NCBI GenBank assembly: GCA_022819825.1
Contig: JAJEGM010000053.1
Location: 129,722-193,721 of the forward strand
Reading direction: 5' to 3'
From: Acidimicrobiia bacterium
GTDB taxonomy: Bacteria; Actinomycetota; Acidimicrobiia; Acidimicrobiales; Bin134
Length of the DNA stretch: 64,000 bases
Part shown: positions 35,221 through 44,266 of the stretch, in pieces
Position numbering within the stretch: position 1 is the first letter of the stretch
Layout of the letters: every line of letters begins with the position of its first letter
Translations under genes and position numbers: made by a program
Notes under the pieces: generated by a model
Databases searched by the model: none
What the model saw: the letters and a program-made list of their open reading frames with translations, nothing else
What the model was told of the DNA's origin: nothing

Positions 35221-37020
35221 TCAGAGGTATTGGCCGGGGCCGATGGCCTCTATGGAGCGCCCGCCTTGGCTCGACTCCTCGTCGGACAAGAGCGTGCGGA
35301 CGAACACGATTCGCTCCCCCTTCTTGCCCGAGATCTTGGCCCAGTCGTCGGGGTTGGTGGTGTTGGGCAGATCCTCGTGCTCCCGATACTCCTGATTCAC
35401 CGACTTCAGCAGGTCGGTGACGTGGATGCCCGGCGCACCGCCGGCCAACAAACGCTTGATAGCCAGCTTCTTGGCCCGCCGTACCACGTTCTCGATCATG
35501 GCTCCGGAAGCAAAGTCCTTGAAGTACATGATCTCTTTGTCACCGTTCTGGTAGGTGACCTCCAAGAACTGGTTGCGCTCCTCTTCCAAGAACATCTCGG
35601 TCACGGTCTGCTCAATCATGGCCTGGATGGCCTTGTCGGGGTCGCCACCGCCAAGACCCTCCACCATCTCGGCGGCGATCGGCAGCTCAGAGGTGAGATA
35701 GCGGGAGAAAATGGCGCAGGCCGCGTCGGCGTCGGGACGCTGGATCTTGATCTTCACATCTAGACGCCCCGGCCTCAGAATCGCCGGGTCGATGAGGTCT
35801 TCCCGGTTCGAAGCGCCGATCACGATCACATTCCGCAGAGTCTCCACCCCGTCGATCTCGGCCAAGAGCTGGGGCACCACGGTGGACTCCATATCAGAGC
35901 TGATCCCGGTGCCCCGGGTTCGGAAGAGAGACTCCATCTCGTCGAAGAACACGATCACCGGCCAACCCTCGGCCGACTTCTCCCGAGCCCGTTGGAACAC
36001 CAGACGGATCTGGCGCTCGGTCTCACCCACGTACTTGTTCAGCAGTTCCGGACCCTTGATATTCAAAAAATAGGAGCGTGCTTCCCGGTCCGAGCTCATA
36101 TCGGCCACTTTGCTGGCCAGGGAGTTGGCCACCGCCTTGGCGATCAGGGTCTTGCCGCAACCCGGCGGCCCGTACAACAAGATGCCCTTGGGTGCAGGCA
36201 ACTGGTACTCGGCGAACAGATCCTGGTGAACGAAGGGGAGCTCAACCGCATCGGTGATCTGCTCGATCTGCTCGTCCAAGCCGCCGACCTGCTCGTAGGT
36301 GATATCGGGAACTTCCTCTAGCACTAGGTCTTCTACTTCGGGCCGGGGCAGGCGCTCGACGAGCAGACCCGAGCGAGAGTCCATAAGCGCAGTGTCCCCG
36401 CTCTTGAGCGGCTGGTCGATCATCTCGGTGGCCAACTCCACCACGCGCTCCTCGTCGGCCCGCCCGACAATGAGCGCCCGCAGACCGCCGGCCAATACCT
36501 CCTTGATGGTCACCACTTCGCCGGTGCCATCGCCCACCCGGGAAAGAACGACGTTCAGCGATTCGTTCAGAACAACCTCCTGTCCCCGGCTCAGCTCCTC
36601 AGACTCGATCTCGGGATGGAGGGCGACCCGCATCTTGCGACCCCCCGAGAACACATCCACCGTCCCGTCCTCGTTGCGACCCAACAGAGTCCCGTACGCC
36701 GACGGGGGCTGGGTGAGCTTGTCCACCTCATCCCGCAGTGCGGAAATATGCTCACGGGCTTCGCGAAGGGTATAGGTGAGCTTCTCGTTCTGGGAGACAG
36801 CCTTGGCCAGCTGTCCCTTGGTCTCCAAGAGCCGCTCTTCCAGGGTGCGGACCCGCTTGGGGGCATCCTGAAGCCGCTGGCGGAGAACGGCAATCTCTTC
36901 TTCAAGCGCTGCTACCTGCTCGGCTGGAGAAGACTCCTCTGGTGCGATACCTGCTTGCTCGGCTGGAGAAGACTCCTCTGGTGCGATACCTGTATCTGCC
37001 GCTGCGTCGCCGTCTGTCAT
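35221..37020 (-). CDS. mpa: proteasomal AAA ATPase Mpa/ARC
   Basis: Hexameric unfoldase that recognises Pup and feeds substrates into the 20S core. 599 residues: N-terminal coiled coil (about 34-80; [13 protein letters not shown]), two OB-fold interdomains, then the AAA domain with Walker A GPPGCGKT, Walker [11 protein letters not shown] and the sensor [15 protein letters not shown]. The C-terminus ends GPGQYL, the QYL docking tail that enters the alpha-ring pockets. The N-terminus carries a perfect-looking 13-residue tandem repeat. First gene of the proteasome run. Confidence 0.97.
   Translation of the reverse strand: MTDGDAAADTGIAPEESSPAEQAGIAPEESSPAEQVAALEEEIAVLRQRLQDAPKRVRTLEERLLETKGQLAKAVSQNEKLTYTLREAREHISALRDEVDKLTQPPSAYGTLLGRNEDGTVDVFSGGRKMRVALHPEIESEELSRGQEVVLNESLNVVLSRVGDGTGEVVTIKEVLAGGLRALIVGRADEERVVELATEMIDQPLKSGDTALMDSRSGLLVERLPRPEVEDLVLEEVPDITYEQVGGLDEQIEQITDAVELPFVHQDLFAEYQLPAPKGILLYGPPGCGKTLIAKAVANSLASKVADMSSDREARSYFLNIKGPELLNKYVGETERQIRLVFQRAREKSAEGWPVIVFFDEMESLFRTRGTGISSDMESTVVPQLLAEIDGVETLRNVIVIGASNREDLIDPAILRPGRLDVKIKIQRPDADAACAIFSRYLTSELPIAAEMVEGLGGGDPDKAIQAMIEQTVTEMFLEEERNQFLEVTYQNGDKEIMYFKDFASGAMIENVVRRAKKLAIKRLLAGGAPGIHVTDLLKSVNQEYREHEDLPNTTNPDDWAKISGKKGERIVFVRTLLSDEESSQGGRSIEAIGPGQYL
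36917..36994. repeat. 39-bp tandem duplication inside mpa
   Basis: Two adjacent 39-bp copies (36917-36955, 36956-36994), identical over the first 37 bases, encode [12 protein letters not shown] twice in the disordered N-terminus before the coiled coil. The near identity implies a recent duplication. Confidence 0.8.
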
Positions 37021-37158
37021 ACCAACGCGACTTTACACGCGCTTTATTCAATTTCCGCTGTATGGCCAAGGTCGACTTCCGGTCGGTTACACTGAAGGCC
37101 CACCCAGCGTCTACCATGCTTGCCGTCCGCTGCCTGTAATGAAAGGGCCACTGCACCG

Positions 37159-37398
37159 ATGCAAATGAAGGTCTGGATCGATCAAGATCTCTGCACTGGT
37201 GACGGTCTCTGCGAAGAGATCGCCCCCGATGTCTTCACTCTGCTCGATGACGGTCTTGCCTACGTGAAAGAAGGCGACAAGGTCTTCAGCGAGCCGGGCG
37301 GCGTCGAAGGGCTGGCCATCGTGCCCGAAGGGCAGGAAGAGGCCACCATCGAGTCAGCCGAGGAATGCCCTGGGGAGTGCATCTTCATCGAGGTCTGA
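37159..37398 (+). CDS. single-cluster ferredoxin
   Basis: 79 residues from ATG 37159 (ATG 37165 also possible), with GAAAGGG at 37141-37147. Electron carrier with motif CTGDGLC near the N-terminus and CPGEC near the C-terminus; the second Cys of a normal 4Fe-4S set is replaced by Asp, as in 3Fe-4S or Asp-ligated ferredoxins of actinobacteria. Highly acidic. It is divergent from mpa across about 140 bases, and a ferredoxin at this place beside ARC/Mpa and TrmI is a recurrent actinobacterial arrangement. It may serve a cytochrome P450, but none is in the window. Confidence 0.9.
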   Translation: MQMKVWIDQDLCTGDGLCEEIAPDVFTLLDDGLAYVKEGDKVFSEPGGVEGLAIVPEGQEEATIESAEECPGECIFIEV

Positions 37399-37420
37399 GC
37401 CTCTCCTCTAGATTCCCCTC

Positions 37421-38194
37421 CTAATCAGCGAGTCGACGGGCAGCAGTCACAAACCCGGTGTGGCCCACCATGCGATGCTCGGGCCTGACCGCGTCGCCTT
37501 TGATGTGCCAGCCACGATGAAGGACTTCCATGGTGGAAGCAAAGGCCCAAGGTCCGGAGTCGCAGGCTTCTCGCAGTTGCACTGCCTGAATGATGCTCGG
37601 GGTGTAGGCCACCAGGATCCCGCCGGGACACAGTGAAGCAGCCGCGTGAGGCACCACCCGCCAAGGCTCTGGCAGGTCGAGCACAATCCGATCCAAGCCC
37701 TCGGCGTCGATTCCCTGGTAACAGTCCCTGATTTCCACCTGGAAGCGATCAACGGCCTTCGCGCCGAGAAAGCCGGTTACGTTCTCGACCGCCTGTTGGG
37801 CGAAGTCCTCTCTGACCTCATAGCCCACCACCACTGCTCCAGCTCTCAGCAGGCTCAGCGACAGCGCCCCCGATCCCACTCCTGATTCCAATACCCGAGC
37901 ACCGGGGAAGACGTCGGCGTGCATCAAGATGGCCGCGCTGTCCTTGGGGTACACCACCTGTGCTCCACGAGGCATCTTCAGCACATAGTCGCGGAGCGTG
38001 GGGCGCCAGCCGGTCAGCTCAGCATTGCGGGTCGTACGTACCTGCGTTCCCTCGGGGCCGCCGATCAGCTCGTCGTGAGCCACCGACCCCGCGTGGGTGT
38101 GGAATTCACCGCCCTCGACCAGTGTGAGCAGATAACGGCGACCCTTTCGGTCGGTCAGCAAGACCAACTCGCCGGCTTCGAGCGCCCGGCTCAC
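37421..38194 (-). CDS. trmI: tRNA (adenine-58-N1)-methyltransferase TrmI
   Basis: 257 residues from GTG 38194, which overlaps the stop of the upstream small gene (GTGA); the frame is open further upstream but would run through that gene. Methylates A58 in the T-loop of tRNA using S-adenosylmethionine. SAM-binding VLESGVGSGALSLSLLRAG and the catalytic LDLPEPW are clear; the small N-terminal beta domain (GELVLLTDRKGRRYLLTL) is present. Confidence 0.93.
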   Translation of the reverse strand: MSRALEAGELVLLTDRKGRRYLLTLVEGGEFHTHAGSVAHDELIGGPEGTQVRTTRNAELTGWRPTLRDYVLKMPRGAQVVYPKDSAAILMHADVFPGARVLESGVGSGALSLSLLRAGAVVVGYEVREDFAQQAVENVTGFLGAKAVDRFQVEIRDCYQGIDAEGLDRIVLDLPEPWRVVPHAAASLCPGGILVAYTPSIIQAVQLREACDSGPWAFASTMEVLHRGWHIKGDAVRPEHRMVGHTGFVTAARRLAD

Positions 38195-38403
38195 TGCGAT
38201 TCGTCTGAAAGATGGGAGATAATCAGGCTCTCGCCGGGCCGCAGTTCCTGGGACAACACCTTTCGCATCTGGCGGGTGCTCGCCATCCGCCGCAAGAGTC
38301 GGACCCCCCAAACCGCCCCGCCCAAGATGAGCCACACCCGGCTCCCGCCCACCACGCCACGCCTGATGGCCTGTCGACGCAAGTACCCCAGAGGATCTGG
38401 CAT
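38191..38403 (-). CDS. small basic membrane-associated protein
   Basis: 70 residues from ATG 38403. Basic N-terminus (GYLRRQAIRRGVV), one weak hydrophobic helix (SRVWLILGGAVWGVRLL), another basic stretch and a short tail. No family recognised. It overlaps the trmI start and follows the 73-residue membrane gene by 4 bases, so it is the third gene of a four-gene operon. Confidence 0.7.
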   Translation of the reverse strand: MPDPLGYLRRQAIRRGVVGGSRVWLILGGAVWGVRLLRRMASTRQMRKVLSQELRPGESLIISHLSDESQ

Positions 38404-38407
38404 CCGA

Positions 38408-38629
38408 TCAGACCCGGCGGACTTCGACCACGGTCCGGCTGGCCCGCCCGCGGCGACGCCCCAACATGAATGCCAACGCAACCAGCACGGCCAACACCAC
38501 TACTCCCCCGGCCAGCGCCGGAGTGCGGGCCGCCTCTGCGGTGCCGTCCAAACTGTGCTTCAGTTCTTCGAACTTGGCCTGGATGTCGTCTCTGTTTATC
38601 GCCTCGCGGCCCAAGTCCAGATCGCTCAC
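38408..38629 (-). CDS. small one-helix membrane protein
   Basis: 73 residues: amphipathic cytoplasmic helix (DDIQAKFEELKHSLDGT), one membrane helix (GGVVVLAVLVALAFMLG) and a basic end (RRRGRASR). No family recognised. It overlaps the preceding gene by 4 bases (ATGA). Confidence 0.7.
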   Translation of the reverse strand: MSDLDLGREAINRDDIQAKFEELKHSLDGTAEAARTPALAGGVVVLAVLVALAFMLGRRRGRASRTVVEVRRV

Positions 38630-38967
38630 GAACGGTCTCCTCTCGATGCTTGGCTTCTGAGCGCGAACATACTGGCCAGAACGACAAGCAGTCCGACCAG
38701 CACAACTACATAGGGCAGGGCGCTCATGTTGCCGCCGAACACCCCAGAGGCCTCGGTTTGGAGCAGGCGCAATCCGGCAATGGTCAGGAAGATCAGCCCG
38801 ATCCCGATGCTCAGCGCGCCAAGTACGCCGAGCTTGAGCGTCTTCCCCAAGTGGGTGAGCGGCGTGACGATCTCCTGTCGGCCATAGCCGATGAGCAGCG
38901 TCTTCAATTCGGCCAACGTTGCGTTGGGCGAATTCCCCTCTCGGGCAGCTCTTGAACGTTTGGACAC
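38626..38967 (-). CDS. holin-superfamily-like small membrane protein
   Basis: 113 residues from GTG 38967, placed after AGGAGGA. An N-terminal amphipathic region (LAELKTLLIGYGRQEIV) precedes two membrane helices (GVLGALSIGIGLIFLTIAG and ALPYVVVLVGLLVVLASMF). This two-helix layout resembles the 'phage holin family/Actinobacteriophage holin superfamily III' proteins common in actinobacterial chromosomes. There are no phage genes nearby, so a housekeeping envelope role is more likely. Confidence 0.65.
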   Translation of the reverse strand: MSKRSRAAREGNSPNATLAELKTLLIGYGRQEIVTPLTHLGKTLKLGVLGALSIGIGLIFLTIAGLRLLQTEASGVFGGNMSALPYVVVLVGLLVVLASMFALRSQASRGDRS

Positions 38968-39009
38968 GGGCTCCTCCTGCAACCGCTCAGCCTACCCGGG
39001 TGGTTCCCG

Positions 39010-39642
39010 CTACCCCATTTCGATTCTGGCTCGAATGACCTCTTCGGCGTCAGACAGAAGTTCGGCCAACAGGCCCAAGCGGAAAGTCGCATTGTCTGCG
39101 GTTAGCAGCTTCTGTCGGTCGAGCGGCCCCATCGGAGAGAGAGCCGAGAGCTGCCAGACCGCAGTCGAGGGATCCTCAGATATCTCGAAGTCGGCGGGAG
39201 GCCCGGGAGCCCCCAATTCTGATTGCAATGCCAGCACCCGGCGCCACTGCGCCACCACCGAGGGCAGCTGGCGGGCTGCGTCTTCATCGTTGACTTGGCC
39301 GGTGTCGGGCCAATCTTGGACTTCGGCCCGAGGATAGGGGTCATCCTCCAGCCAGTGGGAAACTTGAACCCGGCGTGTACCCCCGACCATGAGGCCCCAG
39401 CGGCCATCGGGAAACTCTTGGGCGTCGATGATCTTGGCCACCGTTCCGGCACAGGTGCGGGTATCACCGCCCCCGACCTCGCTGCCCCGCTCGATGAGCA
39501 CCACCCCGAACTCTCGGTCGCCGTCCAGGCAGTCTCTTGTCATCTGCCGGTACCGGGGCTCGAACACATGGATCGGCACCACCATGGTGGGCAACAGCAC
39601 CATCCCCAGTGGGAACATGGGCATCGTGGTTGCCTCGGTCAT
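39010..39642 (-). CDS. stand-alone Lon substrate-binding-domain protein
   Basis: 210 residues. The N-terminal part (MFPLGMVLLPTMVVPIHVFEPRY) is the hallmark of the Lon protease N-terminal (LON_substr_bdg) domain, followed by a helical bundle. The ATPase and protease parts of Lon are absent. Such proteins are common in actinobacteria; their partner is not known. It lies 23 bases after the PBP4-like gene on the same strand. Confidence 0.85.
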   Translation of the reverse strand: MTEATTMPMFPLGMVLLPTMVVPIHVFEPRYRQMTRDCLDGDREFGVVLIERGSEVGGGDTRTCAGTVAKIIDAQEFPDGRWGLMVGGTRRVQVSHWLEDDPYPRAEVQDWPDTGQVNDEDAARQLPSVVAQWRRVLALQSELGAPGPPADFEISEDPSTAVWQLSALSPMGPLDRQKLLTADNATFRLGLLAELLSDAEEVIRARIEMG

Positions 39643-39665
39643 GTTGGCGTGATCCCGCGTCGACG

Positions 39666-41168
39666 TCAGCCGAGCCGAAGTGGTGCTAGTTGGATGTCGT
39701 CGAGGGTCGGCTTCGCTTCCAGGCTGGCCAAATGGCCGACGACACGGCTCTCAAGTTCCTTCAGAGCCTGGTTGTTCGGCGGGCCCTGCTGGTTGGCGAT
39801 GAAAGCAAAGGTCAACTCTTGGCCACGGCCGATGTCGATATACCCCATCATCACCGAAGTGCCCGATGTCCCGCCTGACAGCGCTCTGATCCGCCCGGGG
39901 TTCTCGACGCTGGTGAATCGGCTCTGAAGCGGTCCGGCCTCGGCCGCGGTGGGCAGCAACTCACGGAACAGCGGGGCGTACTCATTGCTGTCTAGGAGTG
40001 CCGTGAACACCGGGCAGGTGGCCACATTGTCCGGATCAAGTCCCGAGCCGTCGTCGAATTTGAGGGGTTGGAACTGATCGGAGTTGATCCCGACCCTGGC
40101 CAGCGTGTTGTTCATCGCCTGAAGTCCGGCTTGGGTGCTGCCCACCCCCGTGGTGACCCATCCGATTTCCTTGATCAGCATCTCGATGGTCTCGATATCC
40201 CGGTTGTCGAGAATCTGCCGATAGTAGGCAGAAAGCGGCGCTGATTCGATTGACGCCAGGATGTAGAGCTCTTCTCCCTCCGGCACTCCCTCCGAGCGAG
40301 GGGTGCGGCGTATGACCACGTCCCGCGCCTCGAGCATGTCGTCGAACAGCGCCGCGGCATACCACGGTGGATCGTCCGCGACCACATAACCAACCGCCTC
40401 CTCATTGGCTTGAGTCGCGGTCTCTTCGGCTTCTAACTCTGGGTCCGAAACCGGGAACTGCCGCCAGCCGTCGTCGAATTGCAAAGCCAGCAGGGTGCCG
40501 ATGTTCTGGGACTCAATGGTCTCCTCCGGCCAAGAACCGTAGAACAGGTCGTCATAGCGAGTGGCGTCGCCCACCACCGCACCTGTCACCAGAGCCAAGC
40601 CATCGTCCACTAGATCCTGAGCCAGTTCCTCGATGGGAGTGCGGAGTTGGTTCTGGCCCAATTCCAGGGTGGCAGCAAACTCGCGGGTCAACAACAAGGG
40701 ATCGCCTCCACCGACTAGGTAGACATCTCCGTTGATCACGCCGCCCTCCATCGGAACCACCGACTGGACCGAGGTTGTAAAGGTGTGACTAGGTCCCAGC
40801 GTCTGGTGAGCCGTGGCCAGGGTGAGCAGCAAGGTGGCATCAGAAGGTGAAACCGGAGTGTTGGCGTAACCGTTCTCGCGAGGGTCAAAGGAGCTTCCAT
40901 TCTGAGTCACATGGAGGCATGCAGAGACGGGGGAGCTAGCCATCAACTCGTCCAAAGTGTCGAAGAAGTCAGGCTCAGTGAGCGACGGGGCCAGCATGGA
41001 GGTGAGACGGCGGGTGGAGACCAAAGGAGTACCCACACCCGGTGGAACAGTGTCGTCAGTGGCCACCTCCCCCAGATCGTCATGAAGCTGGTCGCTGAGC
41101 TGGTTCGAGCCGAATAGCGCGACAAGGGCAATCACAAGCAGCAGAACGGGCATCACGATTCGGCGCAC
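39666..41168 (-). CDS. PBP4/DacB-fold protein lacking all catalytic motifs
   Basis: 500 residues from GTG 41168 (AGGA upstream; the open frame begins at 41213 inside the next gene). N-terminal membrane anchor (MPVLLLVIALVALFG). The fold of D-alanyl-D-alanine carboxypeptidase class C is visible in NGDVYLVGGGDPLLL, LKFDDGSGLD and RALSGGTSGTSVMMGYI. By hand alignment, however, S-x-x-K is D-A-T-L (110-113), S-x-N is R-D-I (323-325) and K-T-G is L-S-G (430-432). It therefore should not act as a peptidase and may be a structural or regulatory envelope protein. Preceded by the acyl-CoA synthetase genes. Confidence 0.85.
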   Translation of the reverse strand: MRRIVMPVLLLVIALVALFGSNQLSDQLHDDLGEVATDDTVPPGVGTPLVSTRRLTSMLAPSLTEPDFFDTLDELMASSPVSACLHVTQNGSSFDPRENGYANTPVSPSDATLLLTLATAHQTLGPSHTFTTSVQSVVPMEGGVINGDVYLVGGGDPLLLTREFAATLELGQNQLRTPIEELAQDLVDDGLALVTGAVVGDATRYDDLFYGSWPEETIESQNIGTLLALQFDDGWRQFPVSDPELEAEETATQANEEAVGYVVADDPPWYAAALFDDMLEARDVVIRRTPRSEGVPEGEELYILASIESAPLSAYYRQILDNRDIETIEMLIKEIGWVTTGVGSTQAGLQAMNNTLARVGINSDQFQPLKFDDGSGLDPDNVATCPVFTALLDSNEYAPLFRELLPTAAEAGPLQSRFTSVENPGRIRALSGGTSGTSVMMGYIDIGRGQELTFAFIANQQGPPNNQALKELESRVVGHLASLEAKPTLDDIQLAPLRLG

Positions 41169-41173
41169 TGGAA

Positions 41174-42637
41174 TTATCCTAGGAGGCGCTTGCGCCAGCG
41201 GGCGTACCACCACATGTGGTGCAAAGCTCTCACCGTCCGGTCAGCGGAAGGAAAGCAATAGCTGCCCTGGGCAGCCAGCGTGGCCGGACCGGCGTTGTCA
41301 GGCTGGGTTATCCCCAGTTCGGTCGCGGCCAAAATGGGCTTGCCCGTTCGAGCGGAGGCATCGGCTGCGGCTTGGGCGAAGCGGCTGTCCTGGCGCTCAT
41401 GGTACTCACAGATACGGGCCAGTTCGGCCGCCTCGAAGTACGGGCCCGACCGCAAGTGGGACGCAGTATTGGCTTGAATCCCCATACCCAGATAAATCAC
41501 CGCGTCGACTTCTGGATGATCGGCAACGAGGTCAATGACCTCGGGAATGGTGTCGCGGCTCTCGCCCCCAGCCAGGTCGATCGGATTGCTGCGACTCCAG
41601 CGGGGCGGTACCAACCCATCGATGGCCTCCTTCAAGTCGGCGGGGAGGGGAATCAACTCAAGTTTCGACTTCGAGAGCGCGTCAGCGGCGATAACCCCCC
41701 ATCCGCCCGCGCTGGACAGCACCAGAGTACGGGGCCCCGCAGGAAGGGGCTGGGTGGCGAAGGCGGCCACCGCGTCATAGGCCTCTTCGATGGTTTGAGC
41801 CCGTACCGCACCGCTCTGGCGCACCATCCCGTCGAAAATCCGATCGTCGGTTGCCAGCGCTCCCGTGTGGCTGGCCGCGGCCTGCGCTCCCCGCGGGGTG
41901 GTTCCCCCTTTGACCAGTACGACCGGCTTTGCCGCGGCCACTCTCTTGACAGCTGCGGCAAATGCTGGGCCGTCTTCTACTCCTTCGACGTAGGCAGCCA
42001 TGGCCTTGGTGTGGGGATCGCTAGCAAACCACCCCAGATAGTCCACCACTCCCAACATGGCGGCGTTTCCCGCACTCACCGCTCGGCTGATGCCGACCCC
42101 GCTCTGTGCCGCGTAGTTCATGAACGCCGAGACCAGATTGCCCGACTGGCTGGCTACTGCAATCGGCCCAGGGGGCGGAATGGGCGCCACGATCTGGGCG
42201 GCCAGCTTGGCCGGATTGGAAATCAGCCCCTGCCCATTCGGTCCCGCCACCACCATGCCCAGCGACCGGGCCAGTTGCACCAGTTCCTTTTCGGCTCGAG
42301 CCCCTTCGGAACCTGCTTCCCGAAAGCCGCCTGAGGCAACGAATGCCGCGCCAATCCCTCTGCTGGCCGCCGATCTCAAGATCTCAGAGCATGTGTGGGG
42401 CGGAGTGCAGACGAAGACCAGGTCGGCTGCCCCCTCAGGTATATCGGCGACCGACTCCAATGCGTCGACTCCCAAAATGCTGGGTTGATCGGGGTTGGTG
42501 GCGAAGACCGGCCCGTCGAACCCTCCGGCCAACACGTTGTGAAGAGCAACGAATCCGAACTTGCCTGGATGGGTGGACGCGCCAGCTACCACGATGCCCT
42601 GGGGGTTGAATAGAAGATCTAACGGTGGCCGACTCAT
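41174..42637 (-). CDS. ADP-forming acyl-CoA synthetase, alpha (CoA-ligase) subunit
   Basis: 487 residues from ATG 42637, which overlaps the beta-subunit stop; upstream in-frame codons lie within that gene. Makes or uses acyl-CoA with ATP through a phospho-His. The N-terminal CoA-binding domain (GIVVAGASTHPGKFG), the succinyl-CoA-ligase-like domain (AVASQSGNLVSAFMNY) and the active-site His in ASHTGALATDD are visible. The acid substrate is unknown. Confidence 0.85.
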   Translation of the reverse strand: MSRPPLDLLFNPQGIVVAGASTHPGKFGFVALHNVLAGGFDGPVFATNPDQPSILGVDALESVADIPEGAADLVFVCTPPHTCSEILRSAASRGIGAAFVASGGFREAGSEGARAEKELVQLARSLGMVVAGPNGQGLISNPAKLAAQIVAPIPPPGPIAVASQSGNLVSAFMNYAAQSGVGISRAVSAGNAAMLGVVDYLGWFASDPHTKAMAAYVEGVEDGPAFAAAVKRVAAAKPVVLVKGGTTPRGAQAAASHTGALATDDRIFDGMVRQSGAVRAQTIEEAYDAVAAFATQPLPAGPRTLVLSSAGGWGVIAADALSKSKLELIPLPADLKEAIDGLVPPRWSRSNPIDLAGGESRDTIPEVIDLVADHPEVDAVIYLGMGIQANTASHLRSGPYFEAAELARICEYHERQDSRFAQAAADASARTGKPILAATELGITQPDNAGPATLAAQGSYCFPSADRTVRALHHMWWYARWRKRLLG

Positions 42638-43287
42638 GAGCCCGTCGTCACCACCAGAGCGTCTACAGCCACCGGCAACCCGTCCCGGATCACCAGGGGA
42701 TTTACATCGATAGCCTCGACCCCTCCCCCTCCTCCGGCCTGAGCCAAGCCCAACAACGAGTCCACCAACGCACCCTGGTCCACCGCAGGTTCGCCCCGGA
42801 GCGGAGCCATGAGAGCGGGGATGTCCAAGTCTTCGATCATGTCCTTGCAGTCGGCCTCGCTCACCGGAAGAAGCCGGAACACTGCCTCCCCCACTGCTTC
42901 GGCCAGAACCCCTCCCAAACCGAGCATGAGCGCGGCACCGAACTGCTCGGTGTGTACTACGCCGGCGATGAACTCTCGATACCCGGCAACCATCTCCGAT
43001 ACCAGCAGGGCCACCTCGCCGTCGTCTTCGACGGCTGCGGCCAGCAGGTCGTCGGCTGCGCTGCGCACCGCAGAGGAGTTGTCGAGACCCAGCCGCACCA
43101 ACCCCCGTTCGCTCTTGTGTGCCAGCGACGAGCCGCACAGCTTTACCGCCACCGGACCGCCGATTTCGACCGCTGCGGCCACCGCCTCGTCGGCTGAGTG
43201 CGCCAGTTTGTCTCTGCTCACGGCAACGCCATGGCGAGCGAGAAGCTGCTTCGACTCGAACTCCGACAACACCCCCACCCCGAACAC
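42634..43287 (-). CDS. ADP-forming acyl-CoA synthetase, beta (ATP-grasp) subunit
   Basis: 217 residues. ATP-grasp subunit: ESKQLLARHGVAVSRDK, VAVKLCGSSLAHKSERG and GLGGVLAEAVGEAVFRLLP are the family blocks, and EAIDVNPLVI lies at the end. Together with the alpha gene it forms the split version of an enzyme that is a single 700-residue chain in many bacteria. Start GTG 43287; a later in-frame GTG (43272) is also possible. Confidence 0.85.
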   Translation of the reverse strand: MFGVGVLSEFESKQLLARHGVAVSRDKLAHSADEAVAAAVEIGGPVAVKLCGSSLAHKSERGLVRLGLDNSSAVRSAADDLLAAAVEDDGEVALLVSEMVAGYREFIAGVVHTEQFGAALMLGLGGVLAEAVGEAVFRLLPVSEADCKDMIEDLDIPALMAPLRGEPAVDQGALVDSLLGLAQAGGGGGVEAIDVNPLVIRDGLPVAVDALVVTTGS

Positions 43288-43445
43288 GCTACTTGCCTGT
43301 CTCCCCCTTTCTCACCCTGACGCCTCAGCGTTAGGCACTAGGTTCTGGGTCGTTCAACCTTCATGTAACCCCCCTCTGTCCTCTAGGGTCACATCCGTGG
43401 CTGTTGTTATCAGCAGCCGGTCCTAACCCATTGGGAGTTCAACTC

Positions 43446-44198
43446 GTGCAGATAGTGATCGCGATTGCAGTAGGCCTCGCGCTTACCCAGCTGGCCAATC
43501 TCGCCACCACCGTGTATTTGCACCGGGACCTGGCCCATAAGGCTGTTCAGATGCATCCCGCCATTCGCAGCTTCTTCAAAGTGTTCCTCTGGATGGCGAC
43601 CGGAATCTCAGCCCGGCAGTGGGCCGCAGTCCACCGCAAGCACCATGCGTACACCGATGCCCCTGAAGACCCCCACTCACCAGCCCGGTTGGGCTGGCTT
43701 CGCGTGCAGCTCACCAATGCCGCCCTCTATCGGCGATCGGCCCGCGACCCCCGCACCACTGAGCGCTACGCCAAAGACATCCCCATCACCCTGCCCGACC
43801 GCATCCTGCTAAACCGGGGGATCATCGGTTTGGCCTTGGGAGTCGCCATTCTGGTGTTCTGGCTGGGCTGGGTGCCCGGTCTAGTGGCCTCAGCGGTCCA
43901 TACCGTGGGCTATATCGGCTTGGGCGGCTCGGTAAACGGGGTGGCCCACACATTCGGCCGCCGCCCCTTCGACAACAGCGCCACTAACGTCACCTGGTTG
44001 GCCTGGCTCACCTGCGGCGAGGGCTACCACAACAACCATCATGCCGCCCCAACATCGGCTCGCTTCGCCCGACGGTGGCATCAATTCGACTTGGGCTGGT
44101 GGTTCATCTGCGTGGCCAGCTGGCTCGGTTTGGCTCAAATTCGCCATGCCGACGTCGACGCGCTGGCCTCTCGCTCCACTACATCTGTTCAGGTTTGA
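43446..44198 (+). CDS. acyl-CoA/acyl-lipid fatty-acid desaturase
   Basis: 250 residues from GTG 43446 (GGGAG at 43431-43435; the frame opens at TTG 43404). Membrane di-iron desaturase that introduces a double bond, probably delta-9. Three His boxes are present: HRDLAH, HRKHHAYTD and HNNHHAAP, separated by paired membrane helices. It is shorter than classical enzymes (about 300), mainly at the C-terminus. It stands alone between the divergent acyl-CoA synthetase pair and the FIST gene. Confidence 0.85.
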   Translation: MQIVIAIAVGLALTQLANLATTVYLHRDLAHKAVQMHPAIRSFFKVFLWMATGISARQWAAVHRKHHAYTDAPEDPHSPARLGWLRVQLTNAALYRRSARDPRTTERYAKDIPITLPDRILLNRGIIGLALGVAILVFWLGWVPGLVASAVHTVGYIGLGGSVNGVAHTFGRRPFDNSATNVTWLAWLTCGEGYHNNHHAAPTSARFARRWHQFDLGWWFICVASWLGLAQIRHADVDALASRSTTSVQV

Positions 44199-44266
44199 CG
44201 AAGAACCTCCCCCCATTTGTGTAACGCAACGTTTTTTCCGCTGACGGAGCGCGCCGTCGGACTAGC

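Noticed and set aside
38626-38967. Prophage remnant suggested by the holin-like protein
   Set aside because: No other phage gene is present and the gene is coupled to trmI; this family is common in actinobacterial chromosomes.
44199-44266. Intrinsic terminator between the desaturase and FIST genes
   Set aside because: The T-run precedes rather than follows the GACGG/CCGTC hairpin, so it does not fit for the plus strand.
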